A stretch of 64,000 bases of DNA from NCBI GenBank assembly GCA_013150955.1, contig JAADJD010000019.1:1-64000 (forward strand). Direction: 5' to 3'. The notes under the pieces are model-generated. The model was not told the DNA's origin. It saw only the letters and a program-made list of their open reading frames with translations, and searched no databases. This DNA comes from Calditrichota bacterium. Lineage in GTDB: Bacteria > Calditrichota > Calditrichia > RBG-13-44-9 > J042. Positions 32,969 to 41,517 of the stretch are shown here, piece by piece (positions within the stretch are counted from its first letter, which is position 1; each line of letters begins with the position of its first letter). A program made the translations under genes and the position numbers.

Positions 32969-33994
32969 TTATTGGTCTTCCATGGTCAGAACGATTTTCC
33001 CGAATTGTTCCCCTTTAAGCATCCGTTCGTAAGCGGAACGATAATTTTCCAGGGGGATGGTGGTGTCCACAATGGGCTTAATTTTATGGGTATCGAACAG
33101 GCGAATCATTTCGTAAAAATCCTGTTCGGTTCCCATGGTGGTACCCTGAAGGGTGATTTGTTTCCAGAAGATTCGGCGCAAGTCCAGGCGCGAGGGGTTA
33201 CCCGCGGTGGCGCCAAAAAAGACGATGCGACCTCCGGGGTTGATCAGCTGGATCAGATCGGCAAAGCTATCGCCACCGGCGCTGTCTACAATCAGGTCAA
33301 TGCCCTGAGGGGCGGTGAGTTTTTGCAGGTGATTGACCCACCCATCCTCACGGTAATTGGCGCCACCAAATGCCCCGGAATTGACCGCTTTCTTGATTTT
33401 CTCGTCGGAGCTGGAGGTGACCACCACCCGGGCACCTGCGGCCAGTGCCATCTTTAACATCAGCGCGGCGACACCCCCACCGATTCCGGTGAGGAGCACA
33501 GTTTCGCCCGCGGTTAATCGGCCCTGGGTAAAAAGCGCCCGGTATCCGGTCAGGCCCGCCAGCGGAATGGCTGCCGCCTCGGCAAAACTTAAATAATCCG
33601 GCTTGGGTACCACCTGGTTCACGGCAATGGTGATCCATTCTGCATGAGTGCCGTTGTCGGGCATGCCGAGTATGCGATAATCTCTCCCCTGCGCACGGGG
33701 ATTTCGTCCCCAATTCAGGCTGGGATTAATCATAACGGCCTTGCCTATCCAGGAGGGATCCACTCCTTTTCCCACCTGATCCACCACGCCGGCACCATCC
33801 GACCCCAGAATGACCGGGAGTTGAATGTTGGCGTACAGTCCCTGCACAATCCACACATCCCGATGATTCAGGGCGGCCGCTTTTATGCGCACCCGTACCT
33901 CGCCGGGAGCCGGCTCCGGGATGGGGACGGTATCCAGTTTTAAATAATCCAGATCTTTGGTCTGGTGTAATACAACCGCTCGCATCTTGTTCAT
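32969..33994 (-). CDS. Medium-chain dehydrogenase/reductase (zinc-type alcohol dehydrogenase-like)
   Basis: A 341-residue MDR oxidoreductase. The GroES-like domain (MRAVVLHQTKDLDYLKLDTV, AAALNHRDVWIVQG, VILGSDGAGVVDQVGKG) is followed by a Rossmann domain with GIGGGVAALMLKMALAAGA. The catalytic-zinc cysteine that usually follows ALN is replaced (ALNHRD), and the structural four-cysteine lobe is absent, so it is more like quinone-oxidoreductase or acyl-CoA-reductase MDRs than a true zinc enzyme. Start at 33994 has GGGAG upstream. Confidence 0.87.
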   Translation of the reverse strand: MNKMRAVVLHQTKDLDYLKLDTVPIPEPAPGEVRVRIKAAALNHRDVWIVQGLYANIQLPVILGSDGAGVVDQVGKGVDPSWIGKAVMINPSLNWGRNPRAQGRDYRILGMPDNGTHAEWITIAVNQVVPKPDYLSFAEAAAIPLAGLTGYRALFTQGRLTAGETVLLTGIGGGVAALMLKMALAAGARVVVTSSSDEKIKKAVNSGAFGGANYREDGWVNHLQKLTAPQGIDLIVDSAGGDSFADLIQLINPGGRIVFFGATAGNPSRLDLRRIFWKQITLQGTTMGTEQDFYEMIRLFDTHKIKPIVDTTIPLENYRSAYERMLKGEQFGKIVLTMEDQ

Positions 33995-34127
33995 TTTTGT
34001 TCTCCCACAACGTTTTTTCATAAAATACATTCGGGATGGTAAAGAATCAAATCCCCTGGATTTTCCCGGCTCCAGAGCCAGCGTCGCTACCGGATGCGTC
34101 CTGGCAGGTTCTGACAATTCCGTTAAA

Positions 34128-34294
34128 CTTAGATGATGCATTAGAACCACGAATTACACGAATGAACACAAATAAAAATAAAAAAAATGCATTTGATTCT
34201 ATCTGGATGAAAAAATTTTCCCAGATATGTTAGCTATTTTGTTGATTTTTTTCGAATACATTCGCGTGATTCGTGGTTTCACGCATTATTTGGG
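34128..34294 (+). repeat. 165-bp-family element, inverted twin of the copy at 36526
   Basis: A 167-bp copy (CTTAGATGATGC to GCATTATTTGGG) with perfect duplication TTAAA (34123-34127, 34295-34299). Its interior, including GATGAAAAAATTTTCCCAGA, is nearly identical to the reverse complement of 36526-36692, more so than to any other copy. Confidence 0.93.
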
Positions 34295-34416
34295 TTAAAG
34301 GGTGGCGATGCATGGGGATTTTCCCTATATTGAATGCGATTCACAATCTGATGGGGCGTGCTACTAATAAAACCGCTTTACCGGGGTGTGGAAAACGTTC
34401 ATCGAGGTCAATCATC

Positions 34417-35079
34417 ATGAATTGTTGCCATCAACAGTGTGCGGGGATTCGAGAGATTTTTAACGAAAAGACCGCGCGCAAAAATTTAAAGCAGTATCTG
34501 AAAAAGGGGGCGGCCAAAACCACCCGCATGTTGCTTCAGGCCATTGAGGAAGCCAATGGCACCGCGGAAAGTCTGCTGGACATCGGTGGCGGGGTGGGCG
34601 CCATTCAGCTGGAACTCCTTCAGCAGGGTATACAGAGGGTTTACAGCGTGGATGCCTCTCCGGCTTATCAGGCGGTTGCCCGCGCTGAAGCAGAACGCCG
34701 GGGATACTGCGATCGCATCATTTACCTGATGGGCGATTTTGTGGAGCTGGCCCCTCAGGTTCCCGAAGTCGATATCGTTACCCTGGATCGGGTCATTTGT
34801 TGCTACCCGGATGTGGAACATCTGGTTGGCCTGTCTGCCCGGCGGGCCCGGCGATTGTATGGACTGGTATTTCCCAGAGAGCGCTGGTGGGTCAAGCTGG
34901 GGGTCAGGGGGTTGAACACGGTCATGTGGGTGTTGCGTCGGCCATTTCGCACCTATGTCCATTCCACCCAGGTAGTGAACAATATTTTGCATCGTGAGGG
35001 ATTTGTCCGTCGGTACCACCGCACCCGGGGAATGTGGCAGGTTATGCTTTACGTTCGGGAACATTCCCGGGAAGCTTAA
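34417..35079 (+). CDS. SAM-dependent methyltransferase
   Basis: A 220-residue class I methyltransferase. Motif I is SLLDIGGGVGAIQLELLQ, the acidic residue at the end of strand 2 is in VYSVDASPAY, and motif IV is VTLDRVICCYPD. Size and motif order are like small-molecule methyltransferases of the UbiE/BchM type; the substrate is not readable. ATG at 34417 has GAGG upstream. It stands alone between two repeat elements, and its stop codon lies inside the target duplication of the second. Confidence 0.8.
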   Translation: MNCCHQQCAGIREIFNEKTARKNLKQYLKKGAAKTTRMLLQAIEEANGTAESLLDIGGGVGAIQLELLQQGIQRVYSVDASPAYQAVARAEAERRGYCDRIIYLMGDFVELAPQVPEVDIVTLDRVICCYPDVEHLVGLSARRARRLYGLVFPRERWWVKLGVRGLNTVMWVLRRPFRTYVHSTQVVNNILHREGFVRRYHRTRGMWQVMLYVREHSREA

Positions 35080-35080
35080 T

Positions 35081-35473
35081 CCCAGATTGTGCATTAGACC
35101 ATGAATTACACGAGTGAACACAAATAAAATAAACCCGTTGTGCGAATTAGACAATCCAAACCGTTAAAACGGTTCTATAACTTATTGTTACTACAGGAGT
35201 TGCCCACCCAGATAAATCTGGGTTCTGGGTGTTAATGAATGAGAAATTCTATTAACTCCTGGCTTTAGCCGGGAGAAAATGGATAACGTAACCGATTGAT
35301 TCTTAACCGTTTTAACGGTTTTTCTAAACACCTGCTTTATCCTGAATTAGCACAACGGGTAAAATAAATTGAATTGTATCTGGATGAAAAACTTGTTTTC
35401 GTGATTTATTCGCAATTTTGTGGATGTATTTTGGTTTCATTCGTGTGATTCGCGCTTGAATACATTTTTGGGG
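35081..35473 (+). repeat. 165-bp-family element interrupted by a second element family
   Basis: The copy runs CCCAGATTGTGC to TTTTTGGGG, flanked by the perfect duplication TTAAT (35076-35080, 35474-35478). Net of the 226-bp insert and its 9-bp duplication it is 158 bp. The left TTAAT contains the TAA stop of the methyltransferase gene. With its insert it accounts for nearly all of the 437-bp gap. Confidence 0.92.
35134..35359 (+). repeat. 226-bp second-family insertion element with hairpins
   Basis: Ends are CCCGTTGTGC and GCACAACGGG (perfect 10-bp inverted repeats, extending imperfectly to GAATTAG/CTGAATTA). It is flanked by the perfect 9-bp duplication TAAAATAAA (35125-35133, 35360-35368). 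Inside are four hairpin palindromes: AACCGTTAAAACGGTT, CCCAGATAAATCTGGG, CCTGGCTTTAGCCGGG and AACCGTTTTAACGGTT. No protein is encoded. A fragment of the same family occurs at 44762-44810. Confidence 0.92.
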
Positions 35474-35516
35474 TTAATCGCCGACCGGTGGATTTCTTCG
35501 GGGATGGCGCCGCGTC

Positions 35517-36398
35517 TCAAAAGAAAATGATCCCTTCCTTCAGGTAGGTTGCATTTGTCAGGGGATTGGCCACCTTCCCCTCCCGGAGGGCCTGAAAGGT
35601 GATCCACAGGGCCAGAAAACTGTCCAGAGCATTCCCCTTTGCATCTGCAATCATTGATTGGAACAACGAGGGGGAATCCAGCTGGATGATGCCCTGATGC
35701 AGGAAATGCTCTACAATTGCCTCGCGATGGGTGCGATGCTCCCGAGATTTCCCCTTGTACGGCTGGTAAAGATTTTCCTTCTTCAGCAGGGAGGCGGGAC
35801 AGACTTCCAGCAGCCAGCCAAGTTGCGGAATTGCCGGTTGAATGGGTGGAAGGCAAAAGCGGCCGGTTTTTAATAGGGGTGAAAGCAAATCCCGGATCCC
35901 GAAATATGTCTGGCGGTAAACCCGAAGATTCAGGGGGGAGAAAGGGGCACGCGCTTCACGATCGGTAAGCCGTTTGGGCTCCCCCCACTGGCAATGCTGC
36001 TTCCGAAAACGTTCGAAGGCGATGAGGTCGGGAAAGTACCGGGAAAAGTTCTGGATGAGCGCGATGAGCGAATGTTCCGGGTTCAGGGATTCCGGAAGGC
36101 CAAAGGGGAAGTCCAGTCCAATGGCCCGTGGCCGGTGCTGGATCAGGTACTGGACTAAAGCCGGTAAGGCCTCCTGCCGCTGGATTGCCGGAGGATCTGT
36201 CAGCTGAGCCGCCGGGAAAATCGATTGCACCCGGAGACGGTCTCCATTTAGCAGACCGCAGGCCAGCCAGATGTCGGAACCCGCACGGTTAGCCGCACTA
36301 AAATCAATCCCAATCAGTAAAAACGAAGACTCTTTGCGGTCAAGCATCATCGTGACCCCTGCCTGGACGTCCGCCCATTGTGGATGAATGATACGCAT
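35517..36398 (-). CDS. DUF429-family protein
   Basis: A ~293-residue protein with the DUF429 pattern: an N-terminal FLLIGIDFSAANRAGSDIWL, a middle RAIGLDFPFGLP, and a C-terminal DAKGNALDSFLALW. The three acidic motifs resemble an RNase H-like or actin-like fold, but no activity is known to me. It is the only minus-strand gene right of 34 kb and is bracketed by repeats. The start is uncertain: ATG at 36398, or MMLDRKESS further in. A 9-bp inverted repeat TTGAACCCA/TGGGTTCAA lies just upstream. Confidence 0.75.
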   Translation of the reverse strand: MRIIHPQWADVQAGVTMMLDRKESSFLLIGIDFSAANRAGSDIWLACGLLNGDRLRVQSIFPAAQLTDPPAIQRQEALPALVQYLIQHRPRAIGLDFPFGLPESLNPEHSLIALIQNFSRYFPDLIAFERFRKQHCQWGEPKRLTDREARAPFSPLNLRVYRQTYFGIRDLLSPLLKTGRFCLPPIQPAIPQLGWLLEVCPASLLKKENLYQPYKGKSREHRTHREAIVEHFLHQGIIQLDSPSLFQSMIADAKGNALDSFLALWITFQALREGKVANPLTNATYLKEGIIFF

Positions 36399-36525
36399 TG
36401 TTGAACCCAATTCAAGGCGTGTGGGTTCAATTCGGTGAACCGATTCTCCGGCAATTCGGGTGAATTGCAGAGGATTGGGTTTCGGGTTTTGGGATGACGA
36501 ATCGATGCCTTATTTTTGAATAAAA

Positions 36526-36692
36526 CCCAAATAATGCGATAAACCACGAATCACGCGAATGAATTCGAAAAAAATCAACAAAATAGCTAACATATCTGGG
36601 AAAATTTTTTCATCCAGATAGAATCAAATGCATTTTTATTATTTTTATTTGTGTTCATTCGTGTAATTCGTGGTTCCAATGCATAATCTGGA
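36526..36692 (-). repeat. 165-bp-family element, reverse orientation
   Basis: A 167-bp copy in the opposite orientation (CCCAAATAATGC to GCATAATCTGGA on the plus strand). Flanks TAAAA (36521-36525) and TTAAA (36693-36697) match in four of five bases. With its twin at 34128 it brackets the methyltransferase and DUF429 genes. The gap 36399-36837 otherwise shows only the inverted repeat noted for DUF429. Confidence 0.88.
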
Positions 36693-36837
36693 TTAAATTT
36701 TGCGGGAATGGGGCGTGACCGGCAGATGCGGAAATTGACGTCCGGCGGTAAAGAACCGGTTGACCAAAAAGTAATTTGAGAACGCAAAGGGTATTCTCTG
36801 CGTTAAGGGATCAAAGGAATGGGGTGGTAAAAAGCAA

Positions 36838-37680
36838 ATGAAGCAGGTGATTTCGGCATCCCGGCGAACGGATATTCCCGCATTTTACTTGAAGTGGTTG
36901 ATGGAGCGCATCAAACAGGGCCGGGTGGAGGTGCGCAATCCCTTTTATCGGGATCAGGTCAGGGTGGTCGATCTGACCCCGGAAAAGGTTGAATGGCTGG
37001 TTTTCTGGTCGCGCAACTACGGGGTGTTTTTAAAGCATCCGGAATGTTTTCGGAATTATCAGTTGTTCTTTCATTTTACCATTGTAAGTCACCATCCCTG
37101 GCTGGAAAAACATCATTTGCCGGTTGCGCGGGCCGTTCAACAACTGGCCGAACTGGCGCACCGATACGGTCCGGAAAGGATCACCTGGCGGTACGACCCG
37201 CTGGTCTTCTGGCAGGTGGATGGTACCCTGTTCACCAACTGGAATCGGGAGGAGTTTGAACGGTTATGTCGGGAAGTTGCCCGCTGTGGGGTGCAGCGCT
37301 GTTACTTCAGTTTTGTCACCCCATATCCCAAGTTTTTACGTCGATTTCGCAAGAAATACCCGCAGGCAAAGGTGCATCTTCCGGATGAATCCCATCAATT
37401 TCAACTGCTGGAAGAAATGGTGAACATTGCGCGGAAGCACCACATACAGCTGTTTAGCTGCTGTAATGATCGCCTGCTTCGGGTACCGGGGGTGCAAAAG
37501 GGCCACTGCATTGATGGTAATTTGCTGAATCAATTATCCCGCGGGGGGATGGTCACGGTGGCCAAAGCCCCCACCCGAACCGACTGCGGCTGCACCCGCT
37601 CCATCGATATTGGGGATTATCTGCAACAACCCTGTTCCTTCGGGTGCATTTATTGCTACGCCAATCCCAGATGGCAATAG
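36838..37680 (+). CDS. DUF1848-family protein with C-terminal cysteine cluster
   Basis: A 280-residue protein of the DUF1848 family: KQVISASRRTDIPAFYLKWL, VFWSRNYGVFLKH, ERITWRYDPLVFWQ, and a C terminus DCGCTRSIDIGDY followed by CSFGCIYCYANP. The CxxxCxxCYA arrangement resembles a radical-SAM-type iron-sulfur site placed at the C terminus, so a metal-dependent enzyme is possible. The overall fold looks TIM-barrel-like. Function unknown to me. ATG follows AAGCAA without a strong ribosome-binding site. Confidence 0.82.
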   Translation: MKQVISASRRTDIPAFYLKWLMERIKQGRVEVRNPFYRDQVRVVDLTPEKVEWLVFWSRNYGVFLKHPECFRNYQLFFHFTIVSHHPWLEKHHLPVARAVQQLAELAHRYGPERITWRYDPLVFWQVDGTLFTNWNREEFERLCREVARCGVQRCYFSFVTPYPKFLRRFRKKYPQAKVHLPDESHQFQLLEEMVNIARKHHIQLFSCCNDRLLRVPGVQKGHCIDGNLLNQLSRGGMVTVAKAPTRTDCGCTRSIDIGDYLQQPCSFGCIYCYANPRWQ

Positions 37681-37825
37681 CGCGAGGGGTTGAGGTCGGT
37701 TCGTTCGGCAGGTTCCCATCCGCTGCGCTTTTTCGGTTGCATCCGGGCAGGAAATTTACCATACTATCGCCAATTGGTGGATCAAGAACAAATTCCAGCG
37801 TTCAATTTAACGATAAGGAATCCCT

Positions 37826-38509
37826 ATGCCGGTTGACCATTTGGCCTTTGATATCGAAACCGTCCCCAATGCACCTCTGGAAAGCTACAGTGCCAGCATC
37901 CGGGAAAACATCCGGAAAAAGATAGAGCGAATGCAGGATCGCAACCCGGATTACGATTTTGATTATTTTGCCAGCACCCACGGTGATTTCGGGAAAATCA
38001 TTTGCATATCCATGGGATACATTCAGGATGGTCAATACATCCGGTTAAAATCCATTTACGGGGAGGACGAGTACGGCATCCTGGAAGAATTCAATGCGGT
38101 GCTGGCGGGATTCCGGGGCCTCTTCATTCATTATAATGGGATCCATTTCGATGTTCCCTTCATTTTGCAGCGGATGGCCCACCATGGGATAGCGCCTGCA
38201 AATCCGTCTTTCACCAATTTGCGGCGCTATCAAACCCAGCCCCATTTTGACCTCATGATGGTTTATTACAACTGGGATATGCAGCGGGCGCTGCCGTTGG
38301 GAATTTTAGCCGAGTTGTACCACATTCCCAGTCCCAAAGAAGATCTAAGCGGTAGCGATGTACTGAAGGCTTACCGGCATGGGGAATGGGAACGCATTGT
38401 GCGCTATTGTGAATTCGATGTGGCCACCACACTGAATCTGTGGCAGAAAATTTTTCAGCAGGGCCCGGTTATTCCTCTGGAAAACTACCTATTTAGCAAG
38501 GGAACATAG
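37826..38509 (+). CDS. PolB-like 3'-5' exonuclease
   Basis: A 227-residue DnaQ-fold exonuclease of the group related to the proofreading domain of DNA polymerase B. Exo I is LAFDIETVPNAP (DxE), Exo II is LFIHYNGIHFDVPFI (D), and Exo III is VRYCEFDVATTLNLW (YxxxD). Length fits a stand-alone exonuclease with no polymerase domain. It may trim DNA in repair. The PAP2 gene follows 3 bp later, so they share a transcript although their functions seem unrelated. Confidence 0.85.
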   Translation: MPVDHLAFDIETVPNAPLESYSASIRENIRKKIERMQDRNPDYDFDYFASTHGDFGKIICISMGYIQDGQYIRLKSIYGEDEYGILEEFNAVLAGFRGLFIHYNGIHFDVPFILQRMAHHGIAPANPSFTNLRRYQTQPHFDLMMVYYNWDMQRALPLGILAELYHIPSPKEDLSGSDVLKAYRHGEWERIVRYCEFDVATTLNLWQKIFQQGPVIPLENYLFSKGT

Positions 38510-38512
38510 CCC

Positions 38513-39376
38513 GTGTGCCCGTGGATTCGTAGGAAAATGTTCGCCGTCCGCTTGTGTTGGCCATGGTTCGGCAGTTGGCTGCTTTGGCTGATGGTGATTT
38601 CCGGGGCGGGATTTTCGTCTCCTCCCGATGAGGTAAGCCGGCTGGATACCCTGCGTCAGGATGCGGTACATTTTCTGGAAACGGGAGCGGATATTTTTTC
38701 TGCTCCCATGCGATTTGAATCCCGGGATTGGGGATGGGTGGCCGCCTGGATGGGTGGCACGCTGGTACTGTCCACTCAGGATCTTCGGGTGAAGCGCTTT
38801 GTCCTGGCGCATCAGTCCCGCACAGCCGACGCCCTCTTTGCCTTCGATGATTACTACGGGAGCAAGTACACTCCGATTTATTTAATGGGAACCTATGCCG
38901 CAGGCCTCCTGTTCGATCTCCCCCGCATGCGAAGGACGGCCCTTTATGCGTCCGAAGCCCTTTTCTACGTGGGTGTCATTTCCGCAATCATTAAAGTTGG
39001 GGTGGGGCGGCAACGTCCCTACGGTGGCGACGATCCGTACGTGTTCCGTCCCTTTAATGGCACCATTCGTTATCGCTCGTTCCCCTCGGGGCATACGGTT
39101 ATCGCCTTTGCCACTTCCACGGTCATTGCGGAACAAATCCATCATTCCCTGTGGAAATGGGGCTGGTATGGGGCGGCGGCTCTGGTTGCGGCCGCTCGCA
39201 TTTATCACAATGTACACTGGCTTTCCGACGTGGTGCCCAGCGCCGTGCTGGGATACGTGATCGCCCGGCGCGTCATGACCCGCGAACGCTCAGATACCCC
39301 TCCACGGGTGAGGCTCACCCCGATCTGGAATCCCACCTTGTCCAGTGTGGGCATGGGGCTTCGGATTCGGTTTTAG
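38513..39376 (+). CDS. PAP2-superfamily phosphatase, membrane or exported
   Basis: A 287-residue PAP2 protein starting at GTG, 3 bp after the exonuclease stop. A hydrophobic N-terminal segment (WLLWLMVISGAGF) acts as signal or anchor. The phosphatase motifs are KVGVGRQRPYGG, YRSFPSGHTVIAF and RIYHNVHWLSDVV, all complete. Likely substrates are lipid phosphates such as undecaprenyl pyrophosphate or phosphatidic acid. Its TAG stop is in the 5-bp target site of the next repeat. Confidence 0.87.
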   Translation: MCPWIRRKMFAVRLCWPWFGSWLLWLMVISGAGFSSPPDEVSRLDTLRQDAVHFLETGADIFSAPMRFESRDWGWVAAWMGGTLVLSTQDLRVKRFVLAHQSRTADALFAFDDYYGSKYTPIYLMGTYAAGLLFDLPRMRRTALYASEALFYVGVISAIIKVGVGRQRPYGGDDPYVFRPFNGTIRYRSFPSGHTVIAFATSTVIAEQIHHSLWKWGWYGAAALVAAARIYHNVHWLSDVVPSAVLGYVIARRVMTRERSDTPPRVRLTPIWNPTLSSVGMGLRIRF

Positions 39377-39579
39377 CCCCAATTATGATCTAAACCACGA
39401 ATGACGCGAATGAACCCCGATTATGCAATAGACCACGAATTGTACGAATGAACACGAATAAAATTAACAAAATACATTGGGTTGGATCTGGATGGAAATG
39501 TGTTTCGAGGTTTATTCGCGATTTTGTGGATATAGCTTGGTTTCATTCGTGTGATTCGCGGTTTACTGCATTGTTTGGG
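39377..39579 (+). repeat. 165-bp-family element with a nested or tandem partial copy
   Basis: A partial left end (CCCCAATTATGATC..., 39377-39415) is followed by a nearly full copy (CCCGATTATGCAATAG to GCATTGTTTGGG, 39416-39579). Flanks TTTAG (39372-39376) and TTTAA (39580-39584) match in four of five bases; the former contains the PAP2 stop. The rest of the gap to 39782 holds no gene I can recognise. Confidence 0.85.
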
Positions 39580-39782
39580 TTTAAGTTGAGCACAATCCAT
39601 GGCCTTATCCGTGACCGGTGGTGAGCAGACCCGTTTTTGTCCCCTGTTCCGGGGGATTGGCCAGAATACCCCTGAAAACGGAAAAAATCCTTTCCATTGC
39701 TAAACCGCTTCTCAATTTTTTAATTTCGATCAGCTCAAAATACAGGTTTGAATCAATTAATGATCAGGAAAGGAGGCCAGCC

Positions 39783-41276
39783 ATGGCTGAAAAGTATTAC
39801 AATTTCATCAATGGGGAGTGGTGCGAAGCGTCCACCGGGGAGACGTTTGAAAATCGCAATCCAGCCAACTGGGACGAAGTGATTGGCGTTTTCCCCAAAT
39901 CCAGTAAAGAAGATGTGGATAAGGCGGTTCGCGCGGCACGGGAGGCCTATGAAGAATGGCGGTTGGTGCCCGCACCCAAGCGGGGGATGATCATCAAAAA
40001 AGTTGGCGATCTGCTAACCGAACGCAAAGAAGAGATTGCGCGCCTGATGACCCGGGAGATGGGAAAAGTACTGGCCGAAACCCGGGGCGATGTGCAGGAG
40101 GGAATCGACACGGCCTATTATGCGGTCTCCGAAGCCCGACGATTGTTTGGCCATACCGCACCATCGGAATTGCCCAATAAAATGAACATCTCCTTCCGCA
40201 TGCCGATTGGGGTGGCGGGGATCATCACGCCCTGGAACTTCCCCATGGCCATTCCTACCTGGAAAATCTTTCCGGCGCTGGTTTCGGGCAACACCGTTGT
40301 TTTTAAACCCGCCAGCGATACGCCCGCCACGGCGACCAAGCTGGTGGAAATTTTGCTGGAAGCCGGATTGCCGCCCAAGGTGATTAACTTGGTGCACGGT
40401 ACGGGCAATCAGGTGGGGATCCCCATCGTGGAGCATCCCGATGTGGATTTAATCAGTTTTACCGGCTCTTCGGCCGTGGGTCGCATCATAAATTCCAAAG
40501 CGGGGAAGGATTTGAAGCGGGTGTCCCTGGAACTTGGCGGTAAGAATGGCCAGATCGTGATGCCGGACGCACGTCTGGATCTGGCACTGGATGGTGTTCT
40601 CTGGGGCGCGTTTGGTACCACCGGCCAGCGCTGTACGGCAACCAGTCGATTGATTTTGCATAAGGACATTCATGACAAATTTGTGGATATGCTGGCCGAA
40701 CGGGTCAGTCAGCTGCGCCTGGGCGATGGGCTGAAACCCGACACCGATGTGGGGCCGGTCATTAACGAAGGTGCCCGGGAAAAGATTCATTCCTATGTGG
40801 AAATCGGTAAAAAGGAAGGGGCCACCCTGCTCATTGGCGGGGAACCGGCCACCGATGGCGAGCTGGCCAGAGGCTGGTTCTACAAACCCACCATTTTTGT
40901 GGATGTTAAACCTGGCATGCGCATCGAACAGGAAGAAATTTTTGGCCCGGTGCTTTCCGTCATTAAGGTCAACGATTTTGATGAGGCCATTAAAGTCATC
41001 AACGATACCGAATATGGGTTGTCTTCGTCCATTTACACCCAGGATGTGAATCTGGCTTTTCGGGCCATGCGAGATATTAATGCGGGCATTACCTACATTA
41101 ATGGGCCCACGATTGGTGCCGAAGCCCATATGCCATTTGGCGGAACCAAACACACGGGCAATGGGCATCGGGAAGGTGGCTGGGAAGTGTACGATTTTTA
41201 CACCGAAACCAAAGTGGTTTATGTGGACTTTTCGGGCCGTTTACAACGCGCCCAGATTGATGTGGATTATGACTAA
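39783..41276 (+). CDS. NAD(P)-dependent aldehyde dehydrogenase
   Basis: A 497-residue aldehyde dehydrogenase. The start MAEKYYNFINGEWCEASTGE has a strong AGGAAAGGAGG site and rules out a longer frame. Cofactor and catalytic residues are PWNFPMAIPTWK, GSSAVGRII, the general base in LELGGKNGQIV (~249) and the nucleophile in TTGQRCTATSR (~283). The sequence is closest by pattern to the semialdehyde or ALDH7-like groups; the substrate is uncertain. It stands alone. Confidence 0.9.
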   Translation: MAEKYYNFINGEWCEASTGETFENRNPANWDEVIGVFPKSSKEDVDKAVRAAREAYEEWRLVPAPKRGMIIKKVGDLLTERKEEIARLMTREMGKVLAETRGDVQEGIDTAYYAVSEARRLFGHTAPSELPNKMNISFRMPIGVAGIITPWNFPMAIPTWKIFPALVSGNTVVFKPASDTPATATKLVEILLEAGLPPKVINLVHGTGNQVGIPIVEHPDVDLISFTGSSAVGRIINSKAGKDLKRVSLELGGKNGQIVMPDARLDLALDGVLWGAFGTTGQRCTATSRLILHKDIHDKFVDMLAERVSQLRLGDGLKPDTDVGPVINEGAREKIHSYVEIGKKEGATLLIGGEPATDGELARGWFYKPTIFVDVKPGMRIEQEEIFGPVLSVIKVNDFDEAIKVINDTEYGLSSSIYTQDVNLAFRAMRDINAGITYINGPTIGAEAHMPFGGTKHTGNGHREGGWEVYDFYTETKVVYVDFSGRLQRAQIDVDYD

Positions 41277-41405
41277 GTTAATATTTTATCCACGAAAAAC
41301 ACGAATTGGAACGAATGATAATAAAAAGCATCTTGAAACATTGAATCGAAAGGTGTGTTGTAATTCAACAAATGGATGTTTTGTTTATTATCTAAAAAAT
41401 TTGCA

Positions 41406-41433
41406 GTTGGGCCATCGAATATGATGGCCCAAC
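41406..41433. terminator. Perfect 11-bp stem hairpin downstream of the aldehyde dehydrogenase
   Basis: GTTGGGCCATC pairs with GATGGCCCAAC across a 6-base loop. On the minus strand a run of T follows after 8 bases; on the plus strand no T-run follows. It may end the aldehyde dehydrogenase transcript. The 41277-41405 stretch contains faint similarity (CCACGAAAAACACGAATTGG) to the dispersed repeat. Confidence 0.55.
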
Positions 41434-41461
41434 TGGGCCTTCAAAATCCCCTGAAATCATC

Positions 41462-41490
41462 TTGAAAACGCCTACCTTTGATTATATATT
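41462..41490 (+). promoter_or_regulatory. Sigma-70-type promoter of the TPR lipoprotein operon
   Basis: TTGAAA (41462-41467), 17 bases, then TATATT (41485-41490), 28 bases before the ATG with AAAGGGAG between. Confidence 0.68.
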
Positions 41491-41517
41491 AAAATCAGTT
41501 CAAACAAAGGGAGCTTC

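Noticed and set aside
34036-34233. Short frame ending RITRMNTNKNKKNAFDSIWM, and a similar one at 36587-36787
   Set aside because: Both read through the 165-bp repeat; the shared peptide reflects element identity, not a protein family.
39618-39782. 55-residue extension of the aldehyde dehydrogenase
   Set aside because: The ATG at 39783 has a strong AGGAAAGGAGG site and begins the normal family N terminus.
41288-41300. TTATCCACG as a DnaA box and origin signal
   Set aside because: A single imperfect box without neighbours is expected by chance.
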